Positions 49,148 through 57,578 of a stretch of DNA of 64,000 nucleotides are shown here, in pieces. This stretch comes from Cupriavidus basilensis OR16. GTDB taxonomy: Bacteria > Pseudomonadota > Gammaproteobacteria > Burkholderiales > Burkholderiaceae. Both the position numbers and the translations under genes were made by a program. The stretch is from assembly GCF_000243095.1 (NCBI RefSeq), contig NZ_AHJE01000016.1, positions 62,001 to 126,000 of the forward strand, read 5' to 3'. Position 1 is the stretch's first letter, and every line of letters begins with the position of its first letter. The notes under the pieces were generated by a model, which worked only from the letters and a program-made list of their open reading frames with translations, made no database searches and was not told the origin of the DNA.

Positions 49148-50161
49148 ATGACCGCACCCCACGGCATCAACCACGGGCGACGCCGCCTGCTCATCAGCGG
49201 CGCCGCTGCCGCCACGGCTGGCACGGCTGGCTTGTTGCTGCCGGGCCTCGCACGTGCCGCCGACTATCCGGACCGGCCCATCACCTTCATCTGCCCATGG
49301 CCCGTCGGCGGCACCGCCGACCAGTCGATGCGCGCGCTGTGCCAGGTGGCGTCCGGCGTACTCAAGCAATCCATCGTGGTGGAAAACCGCGCCGGCGCCT
49401 CGGGCATGATCGGCACCAAGGCGCTGGCCCGCGCCAAGCCTGACGGCTACACCATCGGCCAGGTGCCGATCTCGGTGACGCGCTTCTCGCAACTCGGCAT
49501 GCTGCAACTGGACCCGCGCAGCGAGCTGACCTATCTGGCGCGCACCTCCGGCCAGACCTTCGGCATCGCGGTGCCGGCGAACTCCCGCTTCAGATCGCTC
49601 AAGGACGTCGTCGCCGAAGCCAAGGCACATCCCGGCAAGCTGACCTACGCCCACGCCGGCGTCGGCGGCGCCACCCACGTGGGCATGGAAGAATTCGCGC
49701 AGGCCGCGGGCGTGCGCTTCAATGCCATCGCCTACAAGGGCGGCGCGCAGGCCTTGCAGGACGTACTCGCCGGGCAAGTGGACCTGCTGGCCGATTCCAG
49801 CTCGTGGGCGCCCCACGTGGAAGCCGGCAAGCTGCGCCCGCTGGCGACCTGGGGCGAACAGCGCACGCCGCGCTTCAAGGACACGCCGACGCTCAAGGAA
49901 CTGGGCTACAACGTGGTCGTGGAAGCACCCAACGGCATCGGCGCGCCCATCGGGCTGGACCCCGCGGTGGAGAAAAAACTGCGCGACGCCTTCCGCCAGG
50001 CCGTGGCGAGCCAGGCGTTCCAGCAGGTCGCGGCCCGCATCGATGCGCCGGTGATGTACCTGGACGGCCCGGACTACAAGCGCTACATCAGCACGGTGTA
50101 CGACCAGGAAACCCACCTGATCCAGCGTCTCAAGCTCAAAGAACTGTTGCAACAAGGCTGA
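49148..50161 (+). CDS. Bug/TctC-family solute receptor
   Basis: A 337-residue receptor. The N-terminus GRRRLLISGAAAATAGTAGL is a twin-arginine-like export signal ending near ARAAD. The motifs RPITFICPWPVGGTADQSMR, IVVENRAGASGMIGTKALAR and KPDGYTIGQ are family typical. The start follows GAGGACGACAC. It is the first gene of the dehydratase operon and lies six bases before the next gene, so it probably binds the sugar acid or dicarboxylate that the operon degrades. Confidence 0.88.
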   Translation: MTAPHGINHGRRRLLISGAAAATAGTAGLLLPGLARAADYPDRPITFICPWPVGGTADQSMRALCQVASGVLKQSIVVENRAGASGMIGTKALARAKPDGYTIGQVPISVTRFSQLGMLQLDPRSELTYLARTSGQTFGIAVPANSRFRSLKDVVAEAKAHPGKLTYAHAGVGGATHVGMEEFAQAAGVRFNAIAYKGGAQALQDVLAGQVDLLADSSSWAPHVEAGKLRPLATWGEQRTPRFKDTPTLKELGYNVVVEAPNGIGAPIGLDPAVEKKLRDAFRQAVASQAFQQVAARIDAPVMYLDGPDYKRYISTVYDQETHLIQRLKLKELLQQG

Positions 50162-50167
50162 CCCAAC

Positions 50168-51706
50168 GTGAACTCCGCCGCCCTGATCCGCCTGCATGCG
50201 AACGACAACGTCCTGATTGCCCGGGACGCCCTGAGCCTGGGCCAGCGCCTGCCCGAACTGGGCCTGCGCGTGCGCGCGCAGGTGCCCGCCGGGCACAAGA
50301 TCGCCGCCTGCGCCATTGCCAAGGGCATGCAGATCCGCAAGTTCGACACCGTGATCGGCGTGGCCGAGCGCGACATCGAGGCCGGCGATCACGTGCATTC
50401 GCACAACCTGGCGCTGGTGGATTTCTACCGCGATCCGGGCTTCTGCCAGGACGTGCGGCCGGTGGACTACGTGCCCGAGGCCGAGCGCGCCACCTTCATG
50501 GGGTTCGTGCGGCCCGACGGCCGCGTCGGCACGCGCAACTTCATCGGCATCCTGTCGTCGGTGAACTGCTCGGCCACGGTGATCCGGCATATCGCGGACC
50601 ACTTCACGCCCGAGCGCATGGCAGCCTATCCCAACGTGGACGGCGTGGCCGCCTTTGCGCAAAGCAGCGGCTGCGGCATGTCCTCGCCCAGCGAGCACTT
50701 CGACGTGCTGCGGCGCACGCTGGCGGGCTATGCGCGCCACCCCAACCTGGCCGGCGTGCTGATCGTGGGCCTGGGTTGCGAGCGCAACCAGGTAGCGGGC
50801 CTGATGGAGTCGCAAGGCCTGGTGCCCGGCAGCCACGTGCGCACCATGGTCATGCAGGACAGCGGCGGCACGGCGGCCACCATCCAGGCCGGCATCCGCG
50901 CCATCGAAGACATGCTGCCCGGCGCCAACACCGCCACGCGCCAGCCCGTGCCCGCCAGCCACCTGAAGATCGGCCTGGAATGCGGTGGCTCCGACGGCTT
51001 CTCCGGCATCAGCGCCAACCCGGCGCTGGGCGCCGCCATGGACATCCTGGTGCGCCACGGCGGCACCGCCATCCTGTCGGAAACCCCGGAGATCCACGGC
51101 GTTGAGTACATGCTCACGCGCCGCGCCGTCACGCCGGAAGTCGGCCAGAAACTGCTGGACCGCCTGGCCTGGTGGGAACGCTACACGGCCGGCCAGAACG
51201 CCCAGTTCAACGGCGTGGTCGGCCACGGCAACCAGCAAGGCGGCCTCGCCAACATCTTCGAGAAGTCGCTCGGCTCCGCCATGAAAGGCGGCACCACCCC
51301 GCTGCAGGCCGTCTACGAATACGCCGAGCCGATCGACCAGGCCGGCTTCGTATTCATGGACTCCCCCGGCTACGACCCCGTCGCCGCCACCGGCCAGATC
51401 GCCAGTGGCGCCAACCTGATCTGCTTCACCACCGGACGCGGCTCGATGTTCGGCTCCAAGCCTGCGCCGACCATCAAGCTAGCGAGCAATACGCCGATGT
51501 ACACGCGCCTCGAAGGCGATATGGACATCAACTGCGGGCTGGTGCTGGATGGCGAATTGAGCGTGGACGAGATGGGCCAGCGGATCTTCGAACACATTCT
51601 GGAAGCGGCCTCGGGACAACCAACCAAGAGCGAAGCCCTCGGCCTGGGCGACAAAAGAGCGGAAAAGAGGGACCCATGTTTGAGTATCGCCTTAACAGGC
51701 TGCTGA
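50168..51706 (+). CDS. Altronate/galactarate-type dehydratase (UxaA/GarD family), C-terminus replaced by IS
   Basis: A UxaA/GarD-family dehydratase. Residues 1-95 form the SAF domain (IRLHANDNVLIARDALSLGQ), followed by the large catalytic domain with GFVRPDGRVGTRNFIGILSS, SSGCGMSSPSEHFDVL, GLECGGSDGFSGISANPALG and FTTGRGSMFGSKPAPTIKLA. It should remove water from a sugar acid in an iron- or Mg-dependent reaction. Native sequence ends at GLGD (51652), where relatives continue NEFVPW and about ten more residues. The frame instead runs into the left end of an insertion sequence and stops at 51706 with foreign residues (KRAEKRDPCLSIALTGC). Activity may survive but is uncertain. Confidence 0.83.
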   Translation: MNSAALIRLHANDNVLIARDALSLGQRLPELGLRVRAQVPAGHKIAACAIAKGMQIRKFDTVIGVAERDIEAGDHVHSHNLALVDFYRDPGFCQDVRPVDYVPEAERATFMGFVRPDGRVGTRNFIGILSSVNCSATVIRHIADHFTPERMAAYPNVDGVAAFAQSSGCGMSSPSEHFDVLRRTLAGYARHPNLAGVLIVGLGCERNQVAGLMESQGLVPGSHVRTMVMQDSGGTAATIQAGIRAIEDMLPGANTATRQPVPASHLKIGLECGGSDGFSGISANPALGAAMDILVRHGGTAILSETPEIHGVEYMLTRRAVTPEVGQKLLDRLAWWERYTAGQNAQFNGVVGHGNQQGGLANIFEKSLGSAMKGGTTPLQAVYEYAEPIDQAGFVFMDSPGYDPVAATGQIASGANLICFTTGRGSMFGSKPAPTIKLASNTPMYTRLEGDMDINCGLVLDGELSVDEMGQRIFEHILEAASGQPTKSEALGLGDKRAEKRDPCLSIALTGC

Positions 51707-53058
51707 AATACCTCGAACGGAAGTCAGCGCCAAGTCTGGCTGATGCGTTGAAATGAGAACCTCACACGACCCTGAACATTCGATGCGCGGCGCAGACACT
51801 TTCACTGAGAGCTTGTTCACCATGCGGCGGCTGGAAGACTTCGTCCCCCAGTCGCATCCGCTACGCTCGATTCGCGCTATGGCGAATCAGGCGTTGGCAA
51901 AGATGGACCGGCTGTTCGCCGAGATGTACGAGGCAGATATCAAGGGCGGCCGCCCCAGCATCGCGCCAGAGAAGCTGTTGCGGGCCATGCTGCTGCAGGT
52001 GTTTTACAGCATCCGTTCTGAACGTCAACTCATGGAACAGACGCAATACAACCTGCTGTTCCGCTGGTTCATCGGTCTGGCCATGGACGACGCGGTCTGG
52101 GTGCCCACGGTGTTCACCAAGAATCGAGAACGACTGATCAAGCATGACGCCGTGATCGAGTTCTTCAACGAAGTGCTGGCTATCGCGCAGAAAAAGAGCT
52201 GGCTGTCTGGCGAACACTTCAGCGTGGACGGCACACTGATCCAGGCTTGGGCTGGCCACAAGAGCTTTGTGCGCAAGGACGGTGAGGACGACGACAACGG
52301 CGGCGATTTCAAAGGCCGTCAGCGGAGCAACGAGACCCACGAGTCCAAGACGGATCCCGACGCTCGGCTGTTCCGCAAAGGCAATACTGCCAGCGCACTG
52401 CGCTACATGGGACACACCCTGAGCGATAACCGTCATGGCCTGGTGGCCAGCGCCATGGTGACAGTCGCGGATGGTTGCGCAGAACGCGAGGCCGCCAAGG
52501 TCATGATCAACGATGCTCGGCAGGCCGTTGAGGATCCTGGCACGGTGCTCACGCTCGGTGCAGACAAGGGCTATGACGCGGCGGAGTTCGTCGAGGCGTG
52601 CCTGAGAATGAGGGTCATGCCGCACGTGGCCCAAAATACCAACGGGCGACGCTCCGCGGTGCCCGATCCGATTGCCGCCAGCGCAGGCTATGCGATCTCA
52701 CAGCAAAAGCGAAAGCTAATCGAGCAAGGCTTCGGCTGGGCCAAGACGGTGGGTGGCATACGTCAAGTGATGGTGCGCGGATTGAAGAGAGTCGACCAGA
52801 TGTTTGTGTTGACGATGGCCGCTTACAACCTCGTGCGCATGCGATCGCTGGGACAAATCCGCCTGCAACAGCGATAGAGGCGCAAAGCGGGAGGAAAACA
52901 GGCCTCAGGCGGTCGAAAAGCCGGCGAAGTTACGCCTGAGTTTCAGAATGTGGAATAAACAGGGTCGTCGCCGCGCGAGCGGGAAAACTCACCGTTGCAC
53001 GGGACGTATTTCAGCAGCCTGTTAAGGCGATGCGAGTTTGGGTCCCGGCCGCTCTTTT
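51653..53058 (+). mobile_element. IS5-like insertion sequence, about 1.4 kb
   Basis: The ends are long imperfect inverted repeats: AAAAGAGCGG (51653-51662) with CCGCTCTTTT (53049-53058), GGGACCCA (51669-51676) with TGGGTCCC (53039-53046), and a 26-bp identical block at 51686-51711 and 53006-53031 (ATCGCCTTAACAGGCTGCTG plus AAATAC). One transposase gene fills the middle. No target-site duplication is visible at these borders and the host dehydratase 3' end is missing on the right, so a deletion next to the right end is likely. Confidence 0.8.
51753..52877 (+). CDS. IS5-family DDE transposase
   Basis: A 374-residue transposase. The N-terminal DUF772-like part contains HPLRSIRAMANQALAKMDRL and GRPSIAPEKLLRAMLLQVFY. 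The catalytic residues lie in EHFSVDGTLIQAWAGHKSF (first Asp), LGADKGYDAAEFVEA (second Asp) and LIEQGFGWAKTVGGIRQ (Glu). All three are present and the frame is complete, so it may be active. No programmed frameshift is needed. The DNA between its stop and the right inverted repeat (52878-53005) has no gene. Confidence 0.9.
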   Translation: MRTSHDPEHSMRGADTFTESLFTMRRLEDFVPQSHPLRSIRAMANQALAKMDRLFAEMYEADIKGGRPSIAPEKLLRAMLLQVFYSIRSERQLMEQTQYNLLFRWFIGLAMDDAVWVPTVFTKNRERLIKHDAVIEFFNEVLAIAQKKSWLSGEHFSVDGTLIQAWAGHKSFVRKDGEDDDNGGDFKGRQRSNETHESKTDPDARLFRKGNTASALRYMGHTLSDNRHGLVASAMVTVADGCAEREAAKVMINDARQAVEDPGTVLTLGADKGYDAAEFVEACLRMRVMPHVAQNTNGRRSAVPDPIAASAGYAISQQKRKLIEQGFGWAKTVGGIRQVMVRGLKRVDQMFVLTMAAYNLVRMRSLGQIRLQQR

Positions 53059-53192
53059 CGTCGAATCCCGAGGGGTAGTCGCCCCATCCGGCGCGCCTTT
53101 AGGGGTGGTGAAACTGCCGTTGATTTTGACGTTAAGCAGCTGAAGCTGATTTTGCAGTTGCAGTTGCAGTCAACCCACCAGCATCCAAAACC
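53059..53192 (+). other. Junction between the IS right end and the aldehyde dehydrogenase gene
   Basis: 134 bp without a gene. It does not contain the missing end of the dehydratase. TTGCAG is repeated three times at 53152-53169. Expression of the downstream genes must come from the IS or from an unseen promoter here. Confidence 0.4.
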
Positions 53193-54668
53193 ATGACACT
53201 CCCCCTAACCCACCCCCCCCTGCTCCGCACCAGCAACCTAATAGGCCAAGAGTGGTCCGCCGCCCACACCGGCCACCTCCTGGATGTCACCAACCCTGCC
53301 ACCAACAGCGTCTTCGCCCGCGTCCCCGACAGCGACGCCCGGGACGCCGTCCAGGCAGCCGATGCCGCCGCGGCCGCCTTCCCCGCCTGGAGCCGCCGCA
53401 CCGCCCGCGACCGCGCGCAGATCATCAAGCGCTGGCACGCCCTGATCCTCGAACACCAGGAAGACCTGGCCCTGATCATCTCCACCGAACAAGGCAAGCC
53501 GATCAACGAGGCCCGCGGCGAAGTGCTGTATGGCGCGTCCTACGTAGAGTGGTTCGCGGAGGAAGCCACCCGCATCAGCGGCGAGATCGTCGCCGAGTCC
53601 GTACCCGGGCGCAAGATGCTGGTGCTCAAGGAACCGGTGGGCGTGGTAGCCGCCATCACGCCGTGGAACTTCCCGCTCGCCATGATCGCGCGCAAGATCG
53701 CGCCCGCGCTGGCCGCCGGCTGCACCGTGGTGGCCAAGCCAGCGGAAGACACGCCGCTGACCGCGCTGGCACTGGTCTACCTGGCGCAGCAAGCCGGCCT
53801 GCCCGCCGGGGTGCTGAACATCGTCACCGCCTCGCGCGCCAATACGCCCGCCGTGGTCGATGCATGGCTGGCCGACAGCCGCGTGCGCAAGATCACTTTC
53901 ACCGGCTCAACGCCGGTAGGCAAGCACCTGGCCCGCGAATCCGCCGGCACGCTGAAGAAGCTGTCGCTGGAGCTGGGCGGCAATGCGCCATTCATCGTGT
54001 TCGACGACGCCGACGTCGATGCCGCCGTCGATGGCCTGATGGCCGCCAAGTTCCGCAACGGGGGCCAGACCTGCGTTTGCCCGAACCGCGTCTATGTGCA
54101 GGCTGGCGTGCACGACTATTTCGTCGCGCGCCTATCGCTGCGGGTGGCCGCGCTGCAGGTCGGGCCCGCCACCGAGGACGCGTCGCAGATCGGCCCCATG
54201 ATCAATGCGCGCGCTGTGGAAAAGATCGCCCGCCATGTCGCGGACGCCGTCGCCAAGGGCGCCGTGGTGATGACCGGCGGCGAGCGCGTGCGCCTGGCGG
54301 ACGGCCCGCATTACTACGCGCCCACCGTGCTCACAAACGCCACGCCGCAAATGGCGCTGTCGTGCGAGGAAACGTTTGGCCCGGTAGCCGCCGTGTTCCG
54401 CTTCACCGATGAGGCCGAAGTGATCCGCGACGCCAACGACACGCCCTTCGGCCTGGCCGCCTACTTCTACTCCAATGATGTGCGCCGCATCTGGCGCGTG
54501 GCGCAGGCGCTGGAGACGGGCATTGTCGGCGTCAACGAAGGGGCCATCGCCTCGGAGGCCGCGCCCTTCGGCGGCGTCAAGGAATCCGGCTACGGACGCG
54601 AGGGATCGCGCCACGGGCTGGACGACTACATGCACACCAAATACATTTGCCAGGGCCAGCTCGGCTAA
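53193..54668 (+). CDS. NAD(P)-dependent aldehyde dehydrogenase (succinate-semialdehyde / 2,5-dioxovalerate type)
   Basis: A 491-residue aldehyde dehydrogenase. Motifs: [20 protein letters not shown] (cofactor), [37 protein letters not shown] (general base Glu) and [18 protein letters not shown] (nucleophilic Cys). It is nearest to GabD-like enzymes that oxidise succinate semialdehyde or alpha-ketoglutarate semialdehyde. In an operon with a UxaA/GarD-family dehydratase and an HpaI-type aldolase, oxidation of a short oxo-acid or tartronate-type aldehyde is likely. The start is the first ATG after the IS. Confidence 0.87.
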   Translation: MTLPLTHPPLLRTSNLIGQEWSAAHTGHLLDVTNPATNSVFARVPDSDARDAVQAADAAAAAFPAWSRRTARDRAQIIKRWHALILEHQEDLALIISTEQGKPINEARGEVLYGASYVEWFAEEATRISGEIVAESVPGRKMLVLKEPVGVVAAITPWNFPLAMIARKIAPALAAGCTVVAKPAEDTPLTALALVYLAQQAGLPAGVLNIVTASRANTPAVVDAWLADSRVRKITFTGSTPVGKHLARESAGTLKKLSLELGGNAPFIVFDDADVDAAVDGLMAAKFRNGGQTCVCPNRVYVQAGVHDYFVARLSLRVAALQVGPATEDASQIGPMINARAVEKIARHVADAVAKGAVVMTGGERVRLADGPHYYAPTVLTNATPQMALSCEETFGPVAAVFRFTDEAEVIRDANDTPFGLAAYFYSNDVRRIWRVAQALETGIVGVNEGAIASEAAPFGGVKESGYGREGSRHGLDDYMHTKYICQGQLG

Positions 54669-54714
54669 GACCGCGCGGCACCCGACCCACGCCCACGACA
54701 ATCCTCGGAACACC

Positions 54715-55521
54715 ATGCCCGCACAAAACGCATTCAAGGCCGCGCTGGCGGCCAGCCAGCCGCAGATCGGCCTGTGGCTCTCGATGGCATCGCCCTATCT
54801 CGCCGAAGTCTCGGCCACGGCCGGCTTCGACTGGCTGCTGATCGATGGCGAGCACGCGCCCAACGAGCTGCGCGGCACGCTAAATGCGCTGCAGGCCATC
54901 GCCCCGTACCGCTCGCAACCGGTGGTGCGCTGCGTGGCGGGCGAAGTCCCGCTGATCAAGCAGTTGCTGGACATTGGCGCGAAGAACCTGCTCGTGCCAA
55001 TGGTGGATACCGCCGAGCAAGCCGCGGCGCTGGTGCGCGCCACCCGCTACCCGCCGCAGGGCATCCGTGGCGTGGGCAGCGCCGTGGGCCGCGCCTCGCA
55101 ATGGAGCGCGCGCGCCGACTACCTGGACGTGGCCGACGATGAGATCTGCCTGCTGGTGCAGGCCGAAACCGCGAAGGCCCTGGCAAACCTGGAAGCCATC
55201 TGCGCTGTCGACGGCGTCGACGGCGTCTTTATTGGCCCGGCCGACCTGGCCGCCTCCATGGGCCATCGCGGCAAGCCGGGCCACCCCGAGGTGCAGGCCG
55301 CCATCGAAGGCGCCATGCGCACCATCGTCGCCAGCGGCAAGGCCGCCGGCACGCTCACCTCCGACCCCAAGCTGGCGCGCCGCTACCTGGATCTGGGCTG
55401 CACCTTTATTGTGGCCACTGGCGTGGATGTGCTGCTCTATGCCGGCGCGGCACGCCGGCTGGCCGCGGACTTCATCGGCACCGGCGCCGCACCCGCGGCA
55501 GGGCCGTCTGCCGCATACTGA
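54715..55521 (+). CDS. HpcH/HpaI-type 2-oxo-acid aldolase
   Basis: A 268-residue class II aldolase with [20 protein letters not shown], the [16 protein letters not shown] motif, [37 protein letters not shown] and [16 protein letters not shown]. It splits 2-keto-3-deoxy-aldarate or 4-hydroxy-2-oxoheptanedioate-like substrates into pyruvate and an aldehyde. After a UxaA/GarD-type dehydratase the natural substrate would be 5-keto-4-deoxy-glucarate, giving pyruvate and tartronate semialdehyde (GarL-like). That is inference. The longer open frame upstream overlaps the dehydrogenase gene and is not used. Confidence 0.88.
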   Translation: MPAQNAFKAALAASQPQIGLWLSMASPYLAEVSATAGFDWLLIDGEHAPNELRGTLNALQAIAPYRSQPVVRCVAGEVPLIKQLLDIGAKNLLVPMVDTAEQAAALVRATRYPPQGIRGVGSAVGRASQWSARADYLDVADDEICLLVQAETAKALANLEAICAVDGVDGVFIGPADLAASMGHRGKPGHPEVQAAIEGAMRTIVASGKAAGTLTSDPKLARRYLDLGCTFIVATGVDVLLYAGAARRLAADFIGTGAAPAAGPSAAY

Positions 55522-55583
55522 TGCCCGCCGCCGCAATCACAGAACACGACAGAGCCCCACAGAGCACCACAGAGCACGCCAAC

Positions 55584-57035
55584 ATGCCAACTGATTCCCA
55601 CGCCGCCCCTGCCACCGGCACCACCCTCGCTGCCATGCAAGCCATCGTCGGCGCCGGCGCCTGCCTGAGCGGCGATGCCGATACAGAGTCCTACGTCACG
55701 GATTACCGCCGCATCTATCGCGGCAAAGCCCAGGTGGTGGTCATGCCGTCCACCACCGAACAGGTCAGCCAGGTCATGGCCTGGTGCCACGCGCACGACG
55801 TGCCGGTGGTGCCGCAAGGCGGCAATACCTCGCTGATGGGCGGATCGGTGCCCGACGACAGCGGCACCGCGGTGCTGCTCAGCCTGGGCCGCATGAACCG
55901 CGTGCTGGCCGTGGACACCATCAACGACACCATGACCGTCGAGGCCGGCGTCACGCTCAACGCGGCCCGCGCCGCCGCCGAGCAAGAGCAGCGCCTGTTC
56001 CCGTTGCGCATCGGCTCGGAAGGCTCCTGCCAGATCGGCGGCAACCTGGCCACCAACGCCGGCGGCACGGCCGTCCTGCGCTACGGCAATATGCGCGACC
56101 TGGTGCTGGGCATCGAGGCCGTGCTGCCCGATGGCCGCATCTACTCGTCGCTGCGCGGCCTGCGCAAGGACAACACCGGCTACGACCTCAAGCAGCTCTT
56201 CGTCGGCTCGGAAGGCACGCTCGGCATCATCACGGCGGCCGTGCTCAAGCTGATGCCGCAGCCGCGCGCCAATGCCGTGGCCTTCGTGGCCGTGCAAAGC
56301 CCGCAAGCCGCGGTGCGCCTGCTCGGCGTGGCCAAGCAGCACGGCGGCCAAGCCGTCACCGCGTTCGAGCTGATCTCGGCGCCCGCGCTGGACCTGGTGC
56401 TCGAATACCTGGGCGACGTAGCCTCGCCGCTGCCCGCGCGGCACGACTGGATGGTGCTGATCGAACTAAGCTCGGGCGGCAGCAACGAAAGCCTCAACGC
56501 CACGCTGATGGAAATCCTCGAGGCCGGGCTGGAGCAGGAGCTGGTGCTGGACGCAGCGGTAGCCGCCAGCCTCGCCGACGCGCAGCGCTTCTGGCGCATC
56601 CGCGAGGAAATCTCGGACGCGCAGACCCGCACCGGCGGCAGCATCAAGTGCGATGTGTCCGTACCGCTGTCGCGCATCGCCGCATTTATCGGCGATGCCT
56701 CGGCCAAGGTGCTGGCGCTGGAGCCCGCCGCGCGCATGGTGATCTACGGCCATATGGGCGACGGCAACGTGCACTTCAACCCGCTACGCCCCAAGGACCG
56801 CAGCGCGGCGGACTTCCTCGGCCAGTGGTACGCGCCGATCTCCGAGGCCGTGGATACGCTGGCCCATGCGGAGAACGGCTCGATCTCCGCCGAGCACGGC
56901 ATCGGCGTGGCCAAGCGCGATGACCTGAAGCGCTACAAAGCACCGGTGGAGCTGGAGCTGATGTGGCAGGTCAAGCGGGCGCTGGACCCGAAGAACCTGC
57001 TCAATCCCGCCAAGATGCTGCCGAAGCTGGACTGA
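55584..57035 (+). CDS. FAD-linked oxidase (GlcD/D-2-hydroxyglutarate dehydrogenase-like)
   Basis: About 483 residues. The N-terminal FAD-binding PCMH domain has VPVVPQGGNTSLMGGSVPDD and LFPLRIGSEGSCQIGGNLAT, followed by GTLGIITAAVLKLMPQPRAN. The C-terminal FAD-oxidase domain has MVIYGHMGDGNVHFNPLRP and NGSISAEHGIGVAKRDDLKR. It oxidises a 2-hydroxy acid to a 2-oxo acid. An alternative ATG at 55521 overlaps the aldolase stop (TGATG) and would allow coupling, but its first 21 residues ([14 protein letters not shown]) look untranslated. It is the last gene of the operon. Confidence 0.86.
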   Translation: MPTDSHAAPATGTTLAAMQAIVGAGACLSGDADTESYVTDYRRIYRGKAQVVVMPSTTEQVSQVMAWCHAHDVPVVPQGGNTSLMGGSVPDDSGTAVLLSLGRMNRVLAVDTINDTMTVEAGVTLNAARAAAEQEQRLFPLRIGSEGSCQIGGNLATNAGGTAVLRYGNMRDLVLGIEAVLPDGRIYSSLRGLRKDNTGYDLKQLFVGSEGTLGIITAAVLKLMPQPRANAVAFVAVQSPQAAVRLLGVAKQHGGQAVTAFELISAPALDLVLEYLGDVASPLPARHDWMVLIELSSGGSNESLNATLMEILEAGLEQELVLDAAVAASLADAQRFWRIREEISDAQTRTGGSIKCDVSVPLSRIAAFIGDASAKVLALEPAARMVIYGHMGDGNVHFNPLRPKDRSAADFLGQWYAPISEAVDTLAHAENGSISAEHGIGVAKRDDLKRYKAPVELELMWQVKRALDPKNLLNPAKMLPKLD

Positions 57036-57369
57036 CGGCAAGGCGTTTCGGCGGGTGCCGTCGCCCGCCATGAACGGCCGCCTCAGTCTCAGCTTCAGCC
57101 GCTGCCACCGGCGCTACCGCCCCGCCAGTCCCCCCTGCCCCTCTTCTCCCCTTTCCCTCTCTAACTCTCCAAAGCAGCCGGATGCCCGCCAGTGCGGGCA
57201 CATCGCCTCCTGCTGCCGCGTAGCGCAGACCGGCGCCGCTTTTCTCCCCCTCCCCCTCGCTTGCACTGGGTCATGCCCGTGTCACATCGCGTTCTTACAC
57301 TCGCGGCTTTCCTATTGTCTTTGCTTGCAATCAAGCAGACATTTTTATTTCACATTCACAAGACACCCC
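57036..57369. other. Intergenic region without visible gene
   Basis: 334 bp. The part near 57119-57170 is a strongly pyrimidine-rich run (CCCC, CTCTTCTCCCC, CTCTCTAACTCTCC). The end (57310-57360) is AT-rich and may hold the promoter of the lipoprotein gene. No gene was found. Confidence 0.4.
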
Positions 57370-57540
57370 ATGCCACCCAAGCGCCTTGCAAGAACGCTCG
57401 CGGCCGCCTTCGCCGCCTTGATCGTAGCCGCGGCTCTCGCTGCGTGCGGCGGTGACAGCAACGATACGTCCACCGCAAGCCCGCCAGCATCCGGTACGCC
57501 CGAGCAGCCCGCCGCGCGGGAAATGCGCTGCGCGCCTTGA
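57370..57540 (+). CDS. Very small lipoprotein
   Basis: A 56-residue frame, MPPKRLARTLAAAFAALIVA then AALAACGGDSNDTSTASPPA, with a clear lipobox (LAAC) and a flexible Ser/Thr/Pro-rich tail. It would give a lipid-anchored peptide of only about 31 residues. Its stop overlaps a possible ATG of the phospholipase frame (TTGATGA at 57537), which suggests either translational coupling or that it is the leftover 5' end of a longer lipoprotein gene. The function is unknown. Confidence 0.5.
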   Translation: MPPKRLARTLAAAFAALIVAAALAACGGDSNDTSTASPPASGTPEQPAAREMRCAP

Positions 57541-57578
57541 TGAACGATCACGCATCCAACGAACGCAAGATCCAGACG

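Noticed and set aside
48833..51238. 801-codon minus-strand frame opposite the Bug receptor and dehydratase
   Set aside because: Antisense shadow caused by GC bias. The plus strand has two recognisable enzymes with ribosome sites.
57055..57540. 161-codon frame as a long protein
   Set aside because: The part before 57370 is low-complexity and lacks coding character; the lipoprotein signal begins at 57370.
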